This document shows, piece after piece, positions 23,227-32,000 of a DNA stretch of 55,645 nucleotides. Made by a program: the position numbers and the translations under genes. Source of the DNA: JAICIG01 sp035532215. GTDB lineage: Bacteria; Planctomycetota; Planctomycetia; Pirellulales; JAICIG01. Every line of letters begins with the position of its first letter. Positions within the stretch are counted from its first letter, which is position 1. The notes under the pieces are model-generated. The model did not search any database. It saw nothing but the letters and a program-made list of their open reading frames with translations, and was not told the origin of the DNA. The DNA lies in assembly GCA_035532215.1 (NCBI GenBank), contig DATKRK010000053.1, forward strand, positions 1 to 55,645, in the 5' to 3' direction.

Positions 23227-25899
23227 TTACGGCTTGCGGGCAGTCCGCGGCGAGCGCTGGGGGCCGAGCGAAATTCCGATCCAACCGTCGGTCACCACGC
23301 ACTGAGTGATCGCCAGGCCGGCCAGCCGAGAATCGCGGGCCAGTTTCGGATCGACCAGCGCCAACTGCCGCTCTTGGGAGAACACGCGGCTGAAGATGCC
23401 GCGCAGCGCAATCTGCGGCTGGGCCCCGAATCGTTCGCCCCAAAGCTGCACCGTGCCGTCGCGCACCAGCCGCAGATCGAGCCCTTGCCGCACGGGTTTG
23501 TAATACGCTCGGACCTGAAAATCGTGCCAGACGCTGGGGCGCTTCCACAATTCGGCGACGGCCAACGTGATTTCAACGCGGCCGTTGACGAATCGCACTT
23601 GAACCGCGTCGCGGGGAGCGAACTCGATGCGCATGTCGCTGGGATACTCTTCCGAAAACGCTGAAGCGTCGAGCCCCAGAATTTGCGCCAAGTGTTTCTG
23701 CAACTCGGGGAGCGCGAACGAGCGGCCGTCCAACTGCAAGCGTTGGCCCACGTTGTTCAGCAGCGATTGATGAATCTGCACGCTGGCCAGACTGTCGGCC
23801 AAGGCTTGCGGACGGGGCGTGCAGGCCGCCAATTGCTCGTCGCTGGCCACCCGTGCGCGCAGCGTGATTCGCTCTTCACTGGTTCGCATGGCCGCCACGG
23901 TCGGTTCGAGCGACAAGTCCCGCAGCGGCGCCAGCACGCGGGCCTGGAACTGCTGGTTGGCCTGTTTCAACTTCGATTCGACCGCCGCGTCGAGTTCCTC
24001 TTGCACGCGAGAAGCCACGCGCTGCCGGGAAATGCGCCGCAGGGCGCCCTCCTGCTCGGCATGTTTGACGCGGGCGACCGCTTCGATCACCAGGCCCAGC
24101 AGGGGCACGTTGTCATAGTCCGTTTCGACGTCTTGCAACTGCGGCGTGTTCGAAGCGTCGGCTTCAGCCGGCTGCGTGTGAACTCCGGCCAAACCCACGA
24201 TGATTTCCTTGCGCGCCAGGTATTCGGCGTCGCTATGGCTGTAGAAGGTGGCCGGCCCGCTGCGCGAGGTCGTTCGCGCCCGTACCTGACCTTGCACCTC
24301 CAAGGCCACGCGCACACGGTGCGGATCGGGAATCAACCGCACGCCCAAATCGGCCGTCGTGCGACTCCAGCCGTGCGTCGGCACGCCCAGAATCCGGTCG
24401 CGCACCGGGGCTTCGATCGGATCCTGCCGGGGAACCAGCCGATTGAGCAATTCCGCCGTGATCGCCACGCGCAAGTTCGAATTGCGATAATGGGCGTCGA
24501 GCCACGATTGAGCCTGCGCGGCGACGGGCCCCGGCCCATCGGCGACCCGTCTCACCAGCCGGGCCAGCTCCAGCGCGTCGCTCGGCGAACCCGATTCTTC
24601 GAAGCGTTCCAAACTCGTCAGCAATTGCCGCGGATCGACCGGCTCGGCGATCCAACGGTGCAACTGGCGGTCGAGCGCCGACAGCGGGCTGGAGGCGATG
24701 AACTGCCGTTGTCGCTCGTCGAAAGCGGCGCGTTCGAGCTTTTCCAGCACGCGCCGCGCCAAGTCGCGCTCGGCCTGCTCGTTCAGTCGTTGTCGAGCCA
24801 GGGCGTCCAGAGCGCCCAGTTGCAGGTACTCGCGCCACGATTCGCCCGCCGGATCGCTGCTGGTCAGGGCCGCCACTTCGGCCACGCAATGAGCGAGCCG
24901 CCCGTGCTCGGCGGCCGTCGGCGAACCGGCGGCGCCGCGATGTTGGGCCAGTTCGGGCGTCAGGCGCCAAATCTCCACGTGCCGCATCAGGGCGTGCTGG
25001 ATGCGCCCCAAGGCTGCGGCGGCGCGAGGATCGGCAAGCGGGCGCTCCAGCGGGCGCTGGCTGACGGCCAGTCGCTGCAACTCGTCGATAATCTCCGCCG
25101 CGCGCGGCGTCGCCGGCCCGGCTTGCCGGCACAGTTCGCGAATCAAATCGCCAGTCCGGGTCGCCCACTCGGTCGCCTCGCAGTCGAGCGACAGCCGGTC
25201 GAGATTCGCCATCAACACTTCGGGCGTTTGCCAGAACGCGGGCTGCGCCTCAGGGGTTCGCGGAGCGCCGTTGCGAGCCCTCTTGGAGCGCGCTTGCCTG
25301 TTGCCGGCCGATTTCGGCTGCGCCGCCTTGGAACGCCGAGGGCTTGCCGGCGCCGTTAAGGCCGGCGGCTCGGGTCTCGTGCGCTCGCGAATCGCGATTC
25401 GCGGCTCCGGCGCCGCCGCGGGTTCGGCAACGCGCAACGGCGGCGCCAGCGTTGGCTCGCTCGGCAACGGCTGGCGGTTGGGCGCGATTTCGACCTCGGG
25501 GTCGACTTCATCGACCGGCGCTTCGCGAAGGACCTCGATTTCGGCCAGTTCCTCGCGAATTGCCGGCTCGCGGTCATCTGGGGCGCGGTCGTCCGGTTCT
25601 CGTTCGACCAGGCTCATGACCTTGCCGAGCGGCTCGCTAGACGCCAAAGGCTGGCGCTCGAGAGGCGGCGCCGATCGTAGCGGCATCGGAAGGGTTGCTT
25701 CGGCCGGCGGCATCGAGCGTTTGGGGGTCGAATGTTTGGAAGCCGAGCGTTTGGAAGCCGATTGGACTACTTGCCGCGCGACGGACGGCGCGGCCCGATG
25801 CGAGATTTTTCGCCAACTGCGCGGGGTGGTCACGCTGAAGACGAACAGGCTTGTCAAGGCCACAAGAAAAAGCCAAATCGGATTCTGCGGACGGCTCAT
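23227..25899 (-). CDS. Membrane-anchored protein with long Pro/Arg/Glu linker, function unknown
   Basis: An 890-residue protein. One N-terminal hydrophobic segment (NPIWLFLVALTSLFVFSVTT, residues 6-25) acts as a signal anchor. A disordered region to about residue 200 is rich in Ser, Pro, Arg and Glu (for example EREPDDRAPDDREPAI). The rest is a folded region with helical and beta parts (LDRLSLDCEATEWATRTG, AEYLARKEIIVGLAGVH, VTDGWIGISLGPQ). I recall proteins of this layout only from planctomycetes and know no function. The ATG at 25899 has GAGGA four bases upstream; the longer frame upstream is arginine/cysteine-rich and not coding-like. It lies 217 bases upstream of the DUF1501 start on the same strand. 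Confidence 0.75.
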   Translation of the reverse strand: MSRPQNPIWLFLVALTSLFVFSVTTPRSWRKISHRAAPSVARQVVQSASKRSASKHSTPKRSMPPAEATLPMPLRSAPPLERQPLASSEPLGKVMSLVEREPDDRAPDDREPAIREELAEIEVLREAPVDEVDPEVEIAPNRQPLPSEPTLAPPLRVAEPAAAPEPRIAIRERTRPEPPALTAPASPRRSKAAQPKSAGNRQARSKRARNGAPRTPEAQPAFWQTPEVLMANLDRLSLDCEATEWATRTGDLIRELCRQAGPATPRAAEIIDELQRLAVSQRPLERPLADPRAAAALGRIQHALMRHVEIWRLTPELAQHRGAAGSPTAAEHGRLAHCVAEVAALTSSDPAGESWREYLQLGALDALARQRLNEQAERDLARRVLEKLERAAFDERQRQFIASSPLSALDRQLHRWIAEPVDPRQLLTSLERFEESGSPSDALELARLVRRVADGPGPVAAQAQSWLDAHYRNSNLRVAITAELLNRLVPRQDPIEAPVRDRILGVPTHGWSRTTADLGVRLIPDPHRVRVALEVQGQVRARTTSRSGPATFYSHSDAEYLARKEIIVGLAGVHTQPAEADASNTPQLQDVETDYDNVPLLGLVIEAVARVKHAEQEGALRRISRQRVASRVQEELDAAVESKLKQANQQFQARVLAPLRDLSLEPTVAAMRTSEERITLRARVASDEQLAACTPRPQALADSLASVQIHQSLLNNVGQRLQLDGRSFALPELQKHLAQILGLDASAFSEEYPSDMRIEFAPRDAVQVRFVNGRVEITLAVAELWKRPSVWHDFQVRAYYKPVRQGLDLRLVRDGTVQLWGERFGAQPQIALRGIFSRVFSQERQLALVDPKLARDSRLAGLAITQCVVTDGWIGISLGPQRSPRTARKP

Positions 25900-26193
25900 C
25901 GCTTCCTCGGTTGCCGGCGCGTCGATTCCCCCCTGACGCAAGATCGCTCTAGCCAAGATCGGCAGCCGGAAGCAGTGAAATGGAAACCGTTTACCCGAAA
26001 AGTCGCAAGTCTGCGGGGGTCGACCCAAGCGATCGCCGCCGACGGCCCGGTTTTCAGGACGAATGGACGTTGAACGGGCCGATCGACCAAGAAAACGAAC
26101 GTCACGTCGGCCGCAGCGCGGCGGAACCATCTGGCTTGCGCTCCTTTTGAACTCTGCCCAAGCTTCGCAAACTTCCGCCGGTTCCGAGCTAAG

Positions 26194-26892
26194 CTAAGCC
26201 GTCCGTCGCCGCCGCCTGGCTGCAGGCGGCGCCGTGAACTCGTACAGCAAGGCGTTGCCTTGTTTGGCCACGACCTTCGCGGCGCCCGTTTCGCGCAAGC
26301 AGTATGCGACGCGCTGCGCTGTCCAGCGCGGCGCAGCGAGAAGCTGCGATAGCTGCCCGGTATGAAACGGGCGGGGTAAACCGGGCGGAATCAGCTCGCG
26401 CAAATCGGCGGCCGTCGACAGGCGATGCACGTCTTGCACGGCGCAGAGCTTCTGGTCCTCGACGACGAAGTCGTTTTTCCGATAGCGCCGGCGCCGGCCG
26501 TGGCCGGGGTAGCGCCATTCTTCGATCTCGACGAGCACGATTTCGAGCGTCAGCCGCGGATGCGGAAAAACTTTGGTGAAATAAACCAGTTCGTCGAACA
26601 CGCCGAGCAGCGAACCTTGCTTGGTGCTGCGGCGGCGCTCGACGATCGGCCCGCCTTGGCGCGACCGCTTCACCAGCAGTTTGCCGGCGACGATGGGCTT
26701 GACGATTCGCAGCCGATGCGTTTGGAGCAGTTCGCGGGCTTTATCGCGGATCGCGGCCAGCGAACCGTGCTGGATTTCGACCAACTCGTCGCCGTTGACG
26801 ACGTCGATGCGAAAATTGCCGTGGCGCACTTCCAACTGCGCGGCGTCGACGGCATAAAGCCGTTTCAATTCTCGATGCAGCGAAGTTTCCAT
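26194..26892 (-). CDS. Hypothetical protein with PD-(D/E)XK nuclease-like N-terminus
   Basis: A 232-residue protein. Residues 1-55 read METSLHRELKRLYA..., then FRIDVVNGDELVEIQHG. The order Glu in helix 1, Asp in RIDVV, and E-I-Q in LVEIQ fits the core of PD-(D/E)XK-fold nucleases, with Gln in place of the usual Lys. A Lys/Arg-rich middle (KPIVAGKLLVKRSRQGGP) and a C-terminal helical domain resembling a winged helix (LIPPGLPRPFHTGQLSQLL, WTAQRVAYCLRETG) follow. It could cut or bind DNA. I do not recognise a named gene. No clear ribosome-binding site; a strong palindrome lies 24 bases upstream. Confidence 0.7.
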   Translation of the reverse strand: METSLHRELKRLYAVDAAQLEVRHGNFRIDVVNGDELVEIQHGSLAAIRDKARELLQTHRLRIVKPIVAGKLLVKRSRQGGPIVERRRSTKQGSLLGVFDELVYFTKVFPHPRLTLEIVLVEIEEWRYPGHGRRRRYRKNDFVVEDQKLCAVQDVHRLSTAADLRELIPPGLPRPFHTGQLSQLLAAPRWTAQRVAYCLRETGAAKVVAKQGNALLYEFTAPPAARRRRRTA

Positions 26893-26915
26893 GACTGCGG
26901 CCGCGCACGCCCGAT

Positions 26916-26938
26916 GCGCGTTTCACCGTGAAACGCGC
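26916..26938. repeat. 23-base palindrome, parS-like core
   Basis: GCGCGTTTCAC, one C, then GTGAAACGCGC: 11-base perfect arms. The core GTTTCAC-C-GTGAAAC differs from the canonical ParB site GTTTCACGTGAAAC by a single extra central base. It lies between the LRR gene stop and the next gene start on the same strand. It may be an operator or a hairpin instead. Confidence 0.6.
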
Positions 26939-26989
26939 GAGCGCGATTGGTAGCAGCGCGAGCGAGATTCGGCAATGCCAAACGACGTT

Positions 26990-27832
26990 CTATTGCAGCC
27001 GGACGCCAAAACCCTTCAAGGCCGGCAGTTGCTCGTTCTTGGCGGCGTCGCTGAGCGGGTTGTCGGCCAGGTAGAGCCGCAAGTAGGGCGTAAAACGCTT
27101 CTCGCCTTCGGCGTCGGCCTTGGCCGCCGCGACTAAAGGCGCCAGGTCGGTCAGCTTGTTGCGTTCCAGAAACAGCATGCTGAGCTGATTGCAACTGGAG
27201 ATCGGCGCCAGATCGGCGATCTGGTTGTCGCTCAGTTTCAACAGCGAGAGCCGCTTGATCTCGGCCAGCGGGGCCAGGTTGACGATCTGGTTCTTCGCCA
27301 GATCGAGCGACGAAAGTTTAGTCAGCTTGGCCAGCGGCGCCAGATCGGTCAGCTTGTTCTCGGCCAGGTACAACGCCGACAGCTTGGACATGGCATCGAG
27401 CGGCGGCAACGAAGCGAGTTGGTTGGCCGAGAGTTCCAGGTACTGCACGTTGGCCAGCCCGGCCAGCGGCGTCGCGTCGGCGATCTTGTTTTTCGACAAA
27501 TCGAGCGATTGCACCTTGGTCAGGGCCTTGAGCGGCGTCACGTCGGCGATTTCGTTGCCGGGCAGGTGCAATTGCAGCAGGTTCGTGCATTTGTCGAGCC
27601 CCGTCAGGTCGCGAATGCCCTTCGAACGGGCCTCCAGCACGAACACCTTGCGCAGGTCGTCGTCGGTCAGCGGCGTCTTGGGATCTTTTTTATCGAACAG
27701 CACCGAGCGGACGGCCGTTTCCAGGTTCGCATCGGCAAACGGCCCCTCGGCCAGCGCGCTGCGGGCGGCCATTTGCATGGACCAGCCGGCAAGAGCCGCC
27801 AGAATCAGTGTTCGCATCAAGTTGTTTTTCAT
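26990..27832 (-). CDS. Exported leucine-rich-repeat protein (internalin-like)
   Basis: A 280-residue protein. The signal peptide (MKNNLMRTLILAALAGWSMQ onward) is probably cut after ARSALA. A small cap (FADANLETAVRSVLFDKKD) precedes about eight 22-residue leucine-rich repeats of the internalin type, for example VQSLDLSKNKIADATPLAGL, LSSLDLAKNQIVNLAPLAE and LSMLFLERNKLTDLAPL. The repeat form differs from that of the two LRR membrane proteins at 4.3-8.3 kb, so it is not a close paralog. A secreted or periplasmic binding protein is likely. The start is the ATG at 27832 (MKNNLM), with GGAGGAAACAACCC upstream. Confidence 0.82.
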   Translation of the reverse strand: MKNNLMRTLILAALAGWSMQMAARSALAEGPFADANLETAVRSVLFDKKDPKTPLTDDDLRKVFVLEARSKGIRDLTGLDKCTNLLQLHLPGNEIADVTPLKALTKVQSLDLSKNKIADATPLAGLANVQYLELSANQLASLPPLDAMSKLSALYLAENKLTDLAPLAKLTKLSSLDLAKNQIVNLAPLAEIKRLSLLKLSDNQIADLAPISSCNQLSMLFLERNKLTDLAPLVAAAKADAEGEKRFTPYLRLYLADNPLSDAAKNEQLPALKGFGVRLQ

Positions 27833-28063
27833 GGGTTGTTTCCTCCGCACCAAACCGCCCCCCTCAATTACCCGTATCGTGCCATCTTAACTTGCCAGGC
27901 CCTCGGATTTCCACCCGGCTCATGGAGGCTCATCCGGCGGGCCGTTTGGCCCGCTGGCCGAAAGAGGGACGCACGGTTCGCGCCGTGCGTTCGCCGGCTC
28001 AGCATTCACCTGCCGGCGCCATCAGGCGCGCCTGCCAGTCATCGAAGAACCGGCCAGGCCGGC

Positions 28064-28462
28064 TCAGCTTTTTTCGCGTTTTGCCTCCCAATCGCGAGAT
28101 TGCTTTTCGCCGTTGCGTTCGAACTCGGTCTTGCCCTTGATCGTGTCGTCGCTCAGTTTGCCTTGGTACTTGATCGTGAACTTCTGCCCGTTCCGCTCGC
28201 GGGTAACCGTAAACGCCACCTCGCCGTCCTTGAACGTGGCGTCTTCGATGGCGATCTCCTGGTTGTTGCGTCCGAGCATCGTGCCCGTGAGCTTGTCGTC
28301 TTCGAGCTTGAGTTTGAGCGTCAGCTCGCGGGATTGATTGTTGAACATCACCGTCCACTTCCAGGTTCCGGTCGGATCGGCTTTCTCGTCGGCCATCGCC
28401 AAACTGCAAAGTCCGCTCGCCAGAATCGCCCAGGCCGCCGCCACGAGAGTCAAGCGTTTCAT
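28064..28462 (-). CDS. Small exported beta-rich protein
   Basis: A 132-residue protein. The signal peptide MKRLTLVAAAWAILASGLCS is followed by LAMADEK, with a likely cut after AMA. The mature part, DPTGTWKWTVMFNNQSRELT followed by LKLEDDKLTGTMLGRN, shows short alternating strands as in small lipocalin-like barrels. I recall many such planctomycete proteins; their function is not known. The ATG at 28462 has GGAGGCG eight bases upstream. The end (EFERNGEKQSRDWEAKREKS) is highly charged. Confidence 0.8.
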   Translation of the reverse strand: MKRLTLVAAAWAILASGLCSLAMADEKADPTGTWKWTVMFNNQSRELTLKLKLEDDKLTGTMLGRNNQEIAIEDATFKDGEVAFTVTRERNGQKFTIKYQGKLSDDTIKGKTEFERNGEKQSRDWEAKREKS

Positions 28463-28625
28463 GGAAATCGCCTCCAAAAGAAATGGTGGGTGCAACGCCG
28501 TATGGTACGAAAGGCCACGCACGCGCAGGCGCGGAACGCCCCGCCGCAGCTACCGCCATGATAAGACGCCAAACTCGCGACGCAACGCGCCGGGGCCGAA
28601 TTCTTACCCGCCGCGGCCAGCGTGG

Positions 28626-28645
28626 AAGCGGCATCCTTGCCGCTT
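28626..28645. repeat. Perfect hairpin with TCCT loop
   Basis: AAGCGGCA-TCCT-TGCCGCTT. It has the same design as the hairpins at 8451-8558: a perfect short stem around a TCC/GGA core, with different arm sequence. Confidence 0.7.
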
Positions 28646-28830
28646 TTCACCGCGGTCGGCTCGGGCGACGAAGGAATTCAACAGGCAGACGCTTGCCAGG
28701 GCAAGCAGCCGGCGGCATGGAAATCGAGGCATGTCAGCTCTCCGATCGTCGCGATTAAGAACGCAACGATTAATATAAACGATCCGTAAATAAGTGCAGA
28801 ATAAGGGCGATGATTGAAACGCAAAAAGTT

Positions 28831-28911
28831 GTCACGCGGAGTCGCGGAGAGCGGACAATCGCCGTTTCCTTACTTGCTCCTCTCTCTGCGGCTCCGCGCC
28901 TCCGCGTGAAC
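28831..28911. repeat. CACGCGGAG-type inverted repeat
   Basis: Begins GTCACGCGGAGTCGCGGAG and ends CTCCGCGCCTCCGCGTGAAC, an imperfect inverted repeat around a 30-40 base loop. I recall the CACGCGGAGnCGCGGAG unit as a common planctomycete spacer element. Confidence 0.65.
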
Positions 28912-29057
28912 TGATGACCGCATTTCAAGTTAGCTCGGCTCGTCGCCGCCGTGCGAACTTCGATCGATTTCCGCTCGGTGTGGAAGTTTTGGTAATCCAC
29001 GGGGCAAACCGCAACGAGATTCACGAACCGCGCGAAAACAGGCTGCCTCGCCGGCGG

Positions 29058-32000
29058 TCATTTCGCCTTTCCTGCCCTGGCCGGATCGACGAACGACTCG
29101 GCGCGAATCGATAATTGTTCGAGCACGACGTCGACCCCGCTGTCTTTGCTGAAGGCGCGGGCGTAGACCTCTGCACGCATGGCGTCCGCCTCGCCGACGA
29201 GATGCTCGGAGATCAGCCGATAGTCGTCGGAGTCGCGCTCGGCAAAAAGATAGTAGGCGACCGGCCCCTTGCGCGCGATTTTGAGCTTTCCGGCCGCGGC
29301 GGGCGTCGGTTGCGATTGCATCGACATCGGCCGATCGAGCTTGTCGGGCAACTCGAAGGCGAAGATTGACTGCGAGATGTGCTGGCCGTCGTCGCGTTGG
29401 CGGCGTTCGAGCATCAAATCGGGATTGTCGGCGCCATCCAGCCGCAAATGTAAATCGATGCCGGGGCCCCAGGCTTTGGCAGCGGGCGTCGTTTTCAACT
29501 CGCTATAGACGGCGACGATTTCGAAGTCGCCGTGCAGCCGGAAGCGGGTCTCGTAGCCCACGGCGCCGGGCTTCTGTTGACCGACGGGCAGCACGATCTT
29601 CGCCCCGGCGGCCGACCGGCTGATAAACGTTGCGGCGTTTTGGGGCACGGGCGCCAGTTCGCCGGGAATCGGCTTGGCGCCGCGAAAGTCGAACTGGAAT
29701 TGGGCTGTCAGCTTCTGGGCGTCGAGTGCGGCCCGCTCGGCCGGCGACGCGGCCAGTTCCTGATCGGCCAGCGAGGGCAGCGACTTCGGCCAGGCGCCCC
29801 GATAGAGCACGTTGCGCACGCGGGCCTCGGTATGGGCGGCGTCGTGGTACAGTCCGAACATGCGCTGATTCGTCGGTTCCAGCTTGCGCTCGTAAATCTC
29901 GATGCCGTTGAGCTTGAGCGCGACCGTGTCGCCCGTGAGCGTCAGCCGCACCTGGTTCCAGGCGTGATCTTTCAGCGGCAGCGCGGCGGGGCCGCGGCGG
30001 TGTTCCTGTTCGATCGTGCGGTTGTCGGGCGTCAGGCCGGTGCGGTCGAACTGGGCGTCGGAGAGCCAGTGGATCGCGACGCCCGAGGGTTCCATCAAGA
30101 GCGCCAGCCGGTCGAGCGCCGGGGCGACAGTCGCTTCGCCCGGCTGATAGTAAAACTCGTAATCGATCCGGCCATCTTCGAACAGCGGGCGGTGATATTG
30201 CAACAGGCTCTCGCGCACGCCTTCGCCGGCGTCGGCAAGTTTGCGGCCGAAGATCTCCTCGCCGCGCTTCGCCCAAGCGGCCTCCTCGCCCGCGACCGAC
30301 TCGTGGTAGTATTCGGCCAGCCAACTATCGAGATTGGCTGCCGCCGACAAGTTGATCTCGTCCGGCACGCTGGGCGAGCCGCTGATGCGAACCTGTCGAA
30401 CTTCGCCCAGGTACGGCCCCCAAGACTGAATGGCCAGCCAAGGATCGGGCTCGGCGGGCAGGCGTTCGCTGAACACCTGCCGCCCGTTGACGAAAGCCGT
30501 GTACTGGCCGTCCTTGACCGACAGGCGGCAGCGAAACCACTGTCCCAGCGGGGCGAGCGGCGGATCGATGGGGCCGTTGGGTCGGTTGCGTTCGAAGTTC
30601 GACAGCGTATAGTGCTTGTGGTCGTAGAGAACGCCGAACTTGAGCCCGGCGTATACGGCCTTTATTTCGCGCCAGCCGAACGTGCTCAGCTCGGCCTCCA
30701 ACTCGAAATCTCCCCGCAGCGGCACGCCGAAGTAAACATAATCGAACTCGTGTCCCGCGTAGTGCATGAGCCCGCCGGGGCGATGCTGCCAATGCACCGG
30801 CGGCTGCCCATTGCCGCGGCTGGCGGCCGTCGCATGGTTCGCCTCGCGCCATTGCTTGAGCGCCAGCGGAGCGCCAAATACGATGTTGCCGTCGGGCCGC
30901 GAAGCCAGCGCGGCGCGAGCGCGCAAATGGCGAGAAATGTTGACCCAGCGCGGGGTCGTCCCTTGGCTTGCGTCGGCGATCTGGTTCAGCATCGTCATGG
31001 CGATCGGCCGCAGCGCCGGCCGCTCGAAGGCCGCCCAGGCGGCCGCCAGCGCCGGCCAACGCCGGTATTCCGCCTCCGCTTTCGGCGTGGTCTTGGCGAG
31101 CGGGTAAAGCGTCGCGAGAGCCTGCCGGGCCCGTTCATCGTCGTGGGCGGCGACGGCGATCAAGGCCAACAAGGCCATTTTGCCCTGCTCTGAATATTTG
31201 TCTTGCATCGCGCGGGCTTCGACGGCGACGCGCAGTTCGTCGAGCTTGCCCAACTCGGCGGCGACGGAGACGAGCTCCAGCGCAGGCGCGACCAGGTCGC
31301 CCCCGCGATGAACGCGGCGCGCGCCTTCGTCGAGCGGCGGCGCGGCGCTCACGGAATCCGCCACCGGCGGGGCGGGATCGGTCGGCGTAAAGTCGCCGTA
31401 GAGCCGCACGACCGAGCCGCGGACCGCATCGGGCAGGATCCAATCGCGCAAGTATGCGTAGCGCTCGGGCGCAGGAAGCGTGCGTGAAGCTTGCCACGTC
31501 GGCCACGTGCTCAGGTAGACGTTTTCTTCGCCCAGCAGCGTTTCGGCGAGCCGACCGGGGTCGATGTCTGCCTTGGGATCGATCGGCGAGAGCAGGTTCG
31601 CGAGTTGTGTTTCGCTCAGCGTTTGCGGCCAGTCGTCGCCCGTGAGCACGACCTTGCGCACCTGGGCCGCGGTGCGGTCTTTGAAGTGAAAAAAGCTGAA
31701 CAGCCGATCGTTGCTTGCTTCCAACGGCCGGCGGTAAATCTCGACGCCGTTGAGTGCCAAGGCAACTTCGCCTTCCGCCAGCCGCATCTCGACGGCGTTC
31801 CACTCGACCGGCTGGAGCGGCAGCCGGTCGGGGCCGCAGCGACTGGCCGGTTCGACGGCCCGGTTATCGGGCGGCAGCCCGGCGGGGTCCGTCTCGCCGT
31901 CGGTCATCCAGTGCAGGGCTACGCCTTCGGGTTCGAGCAGAAACACGAGCCGATCGAGGGCCGGGTGTACGTGGACGGCCTCCGGCTCGTAGAAGAACTC

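Larger units (their letters stand above)
28463..29057. other. Intergenic region with two repeat elements
   Basis: No gene I can support lies in these 595 bases. They hold the hairpin at 28626-28645, an AT-rich stretch near 28765-28800, and the inverted repeat at 28831-28911. They separate the small exported protein from the end of the giant gene. Confidence 0.5.

Noticed and set aside
23683..25359. 558-codon open frame opposite the 890-residue gene
   Set aside because: Antisense shadow of a GC-rich gene: Arg/Gln/Gly-rich, no domain, and the other strand has a signal anchor, ribosome-binding site and protein-like composition.
28483..28758. Small open frame in the 28.5-28.8 kb spacer
   Set aside because: Crosses a hairpin repeat, Arg-rich, no ribosome-binding site.
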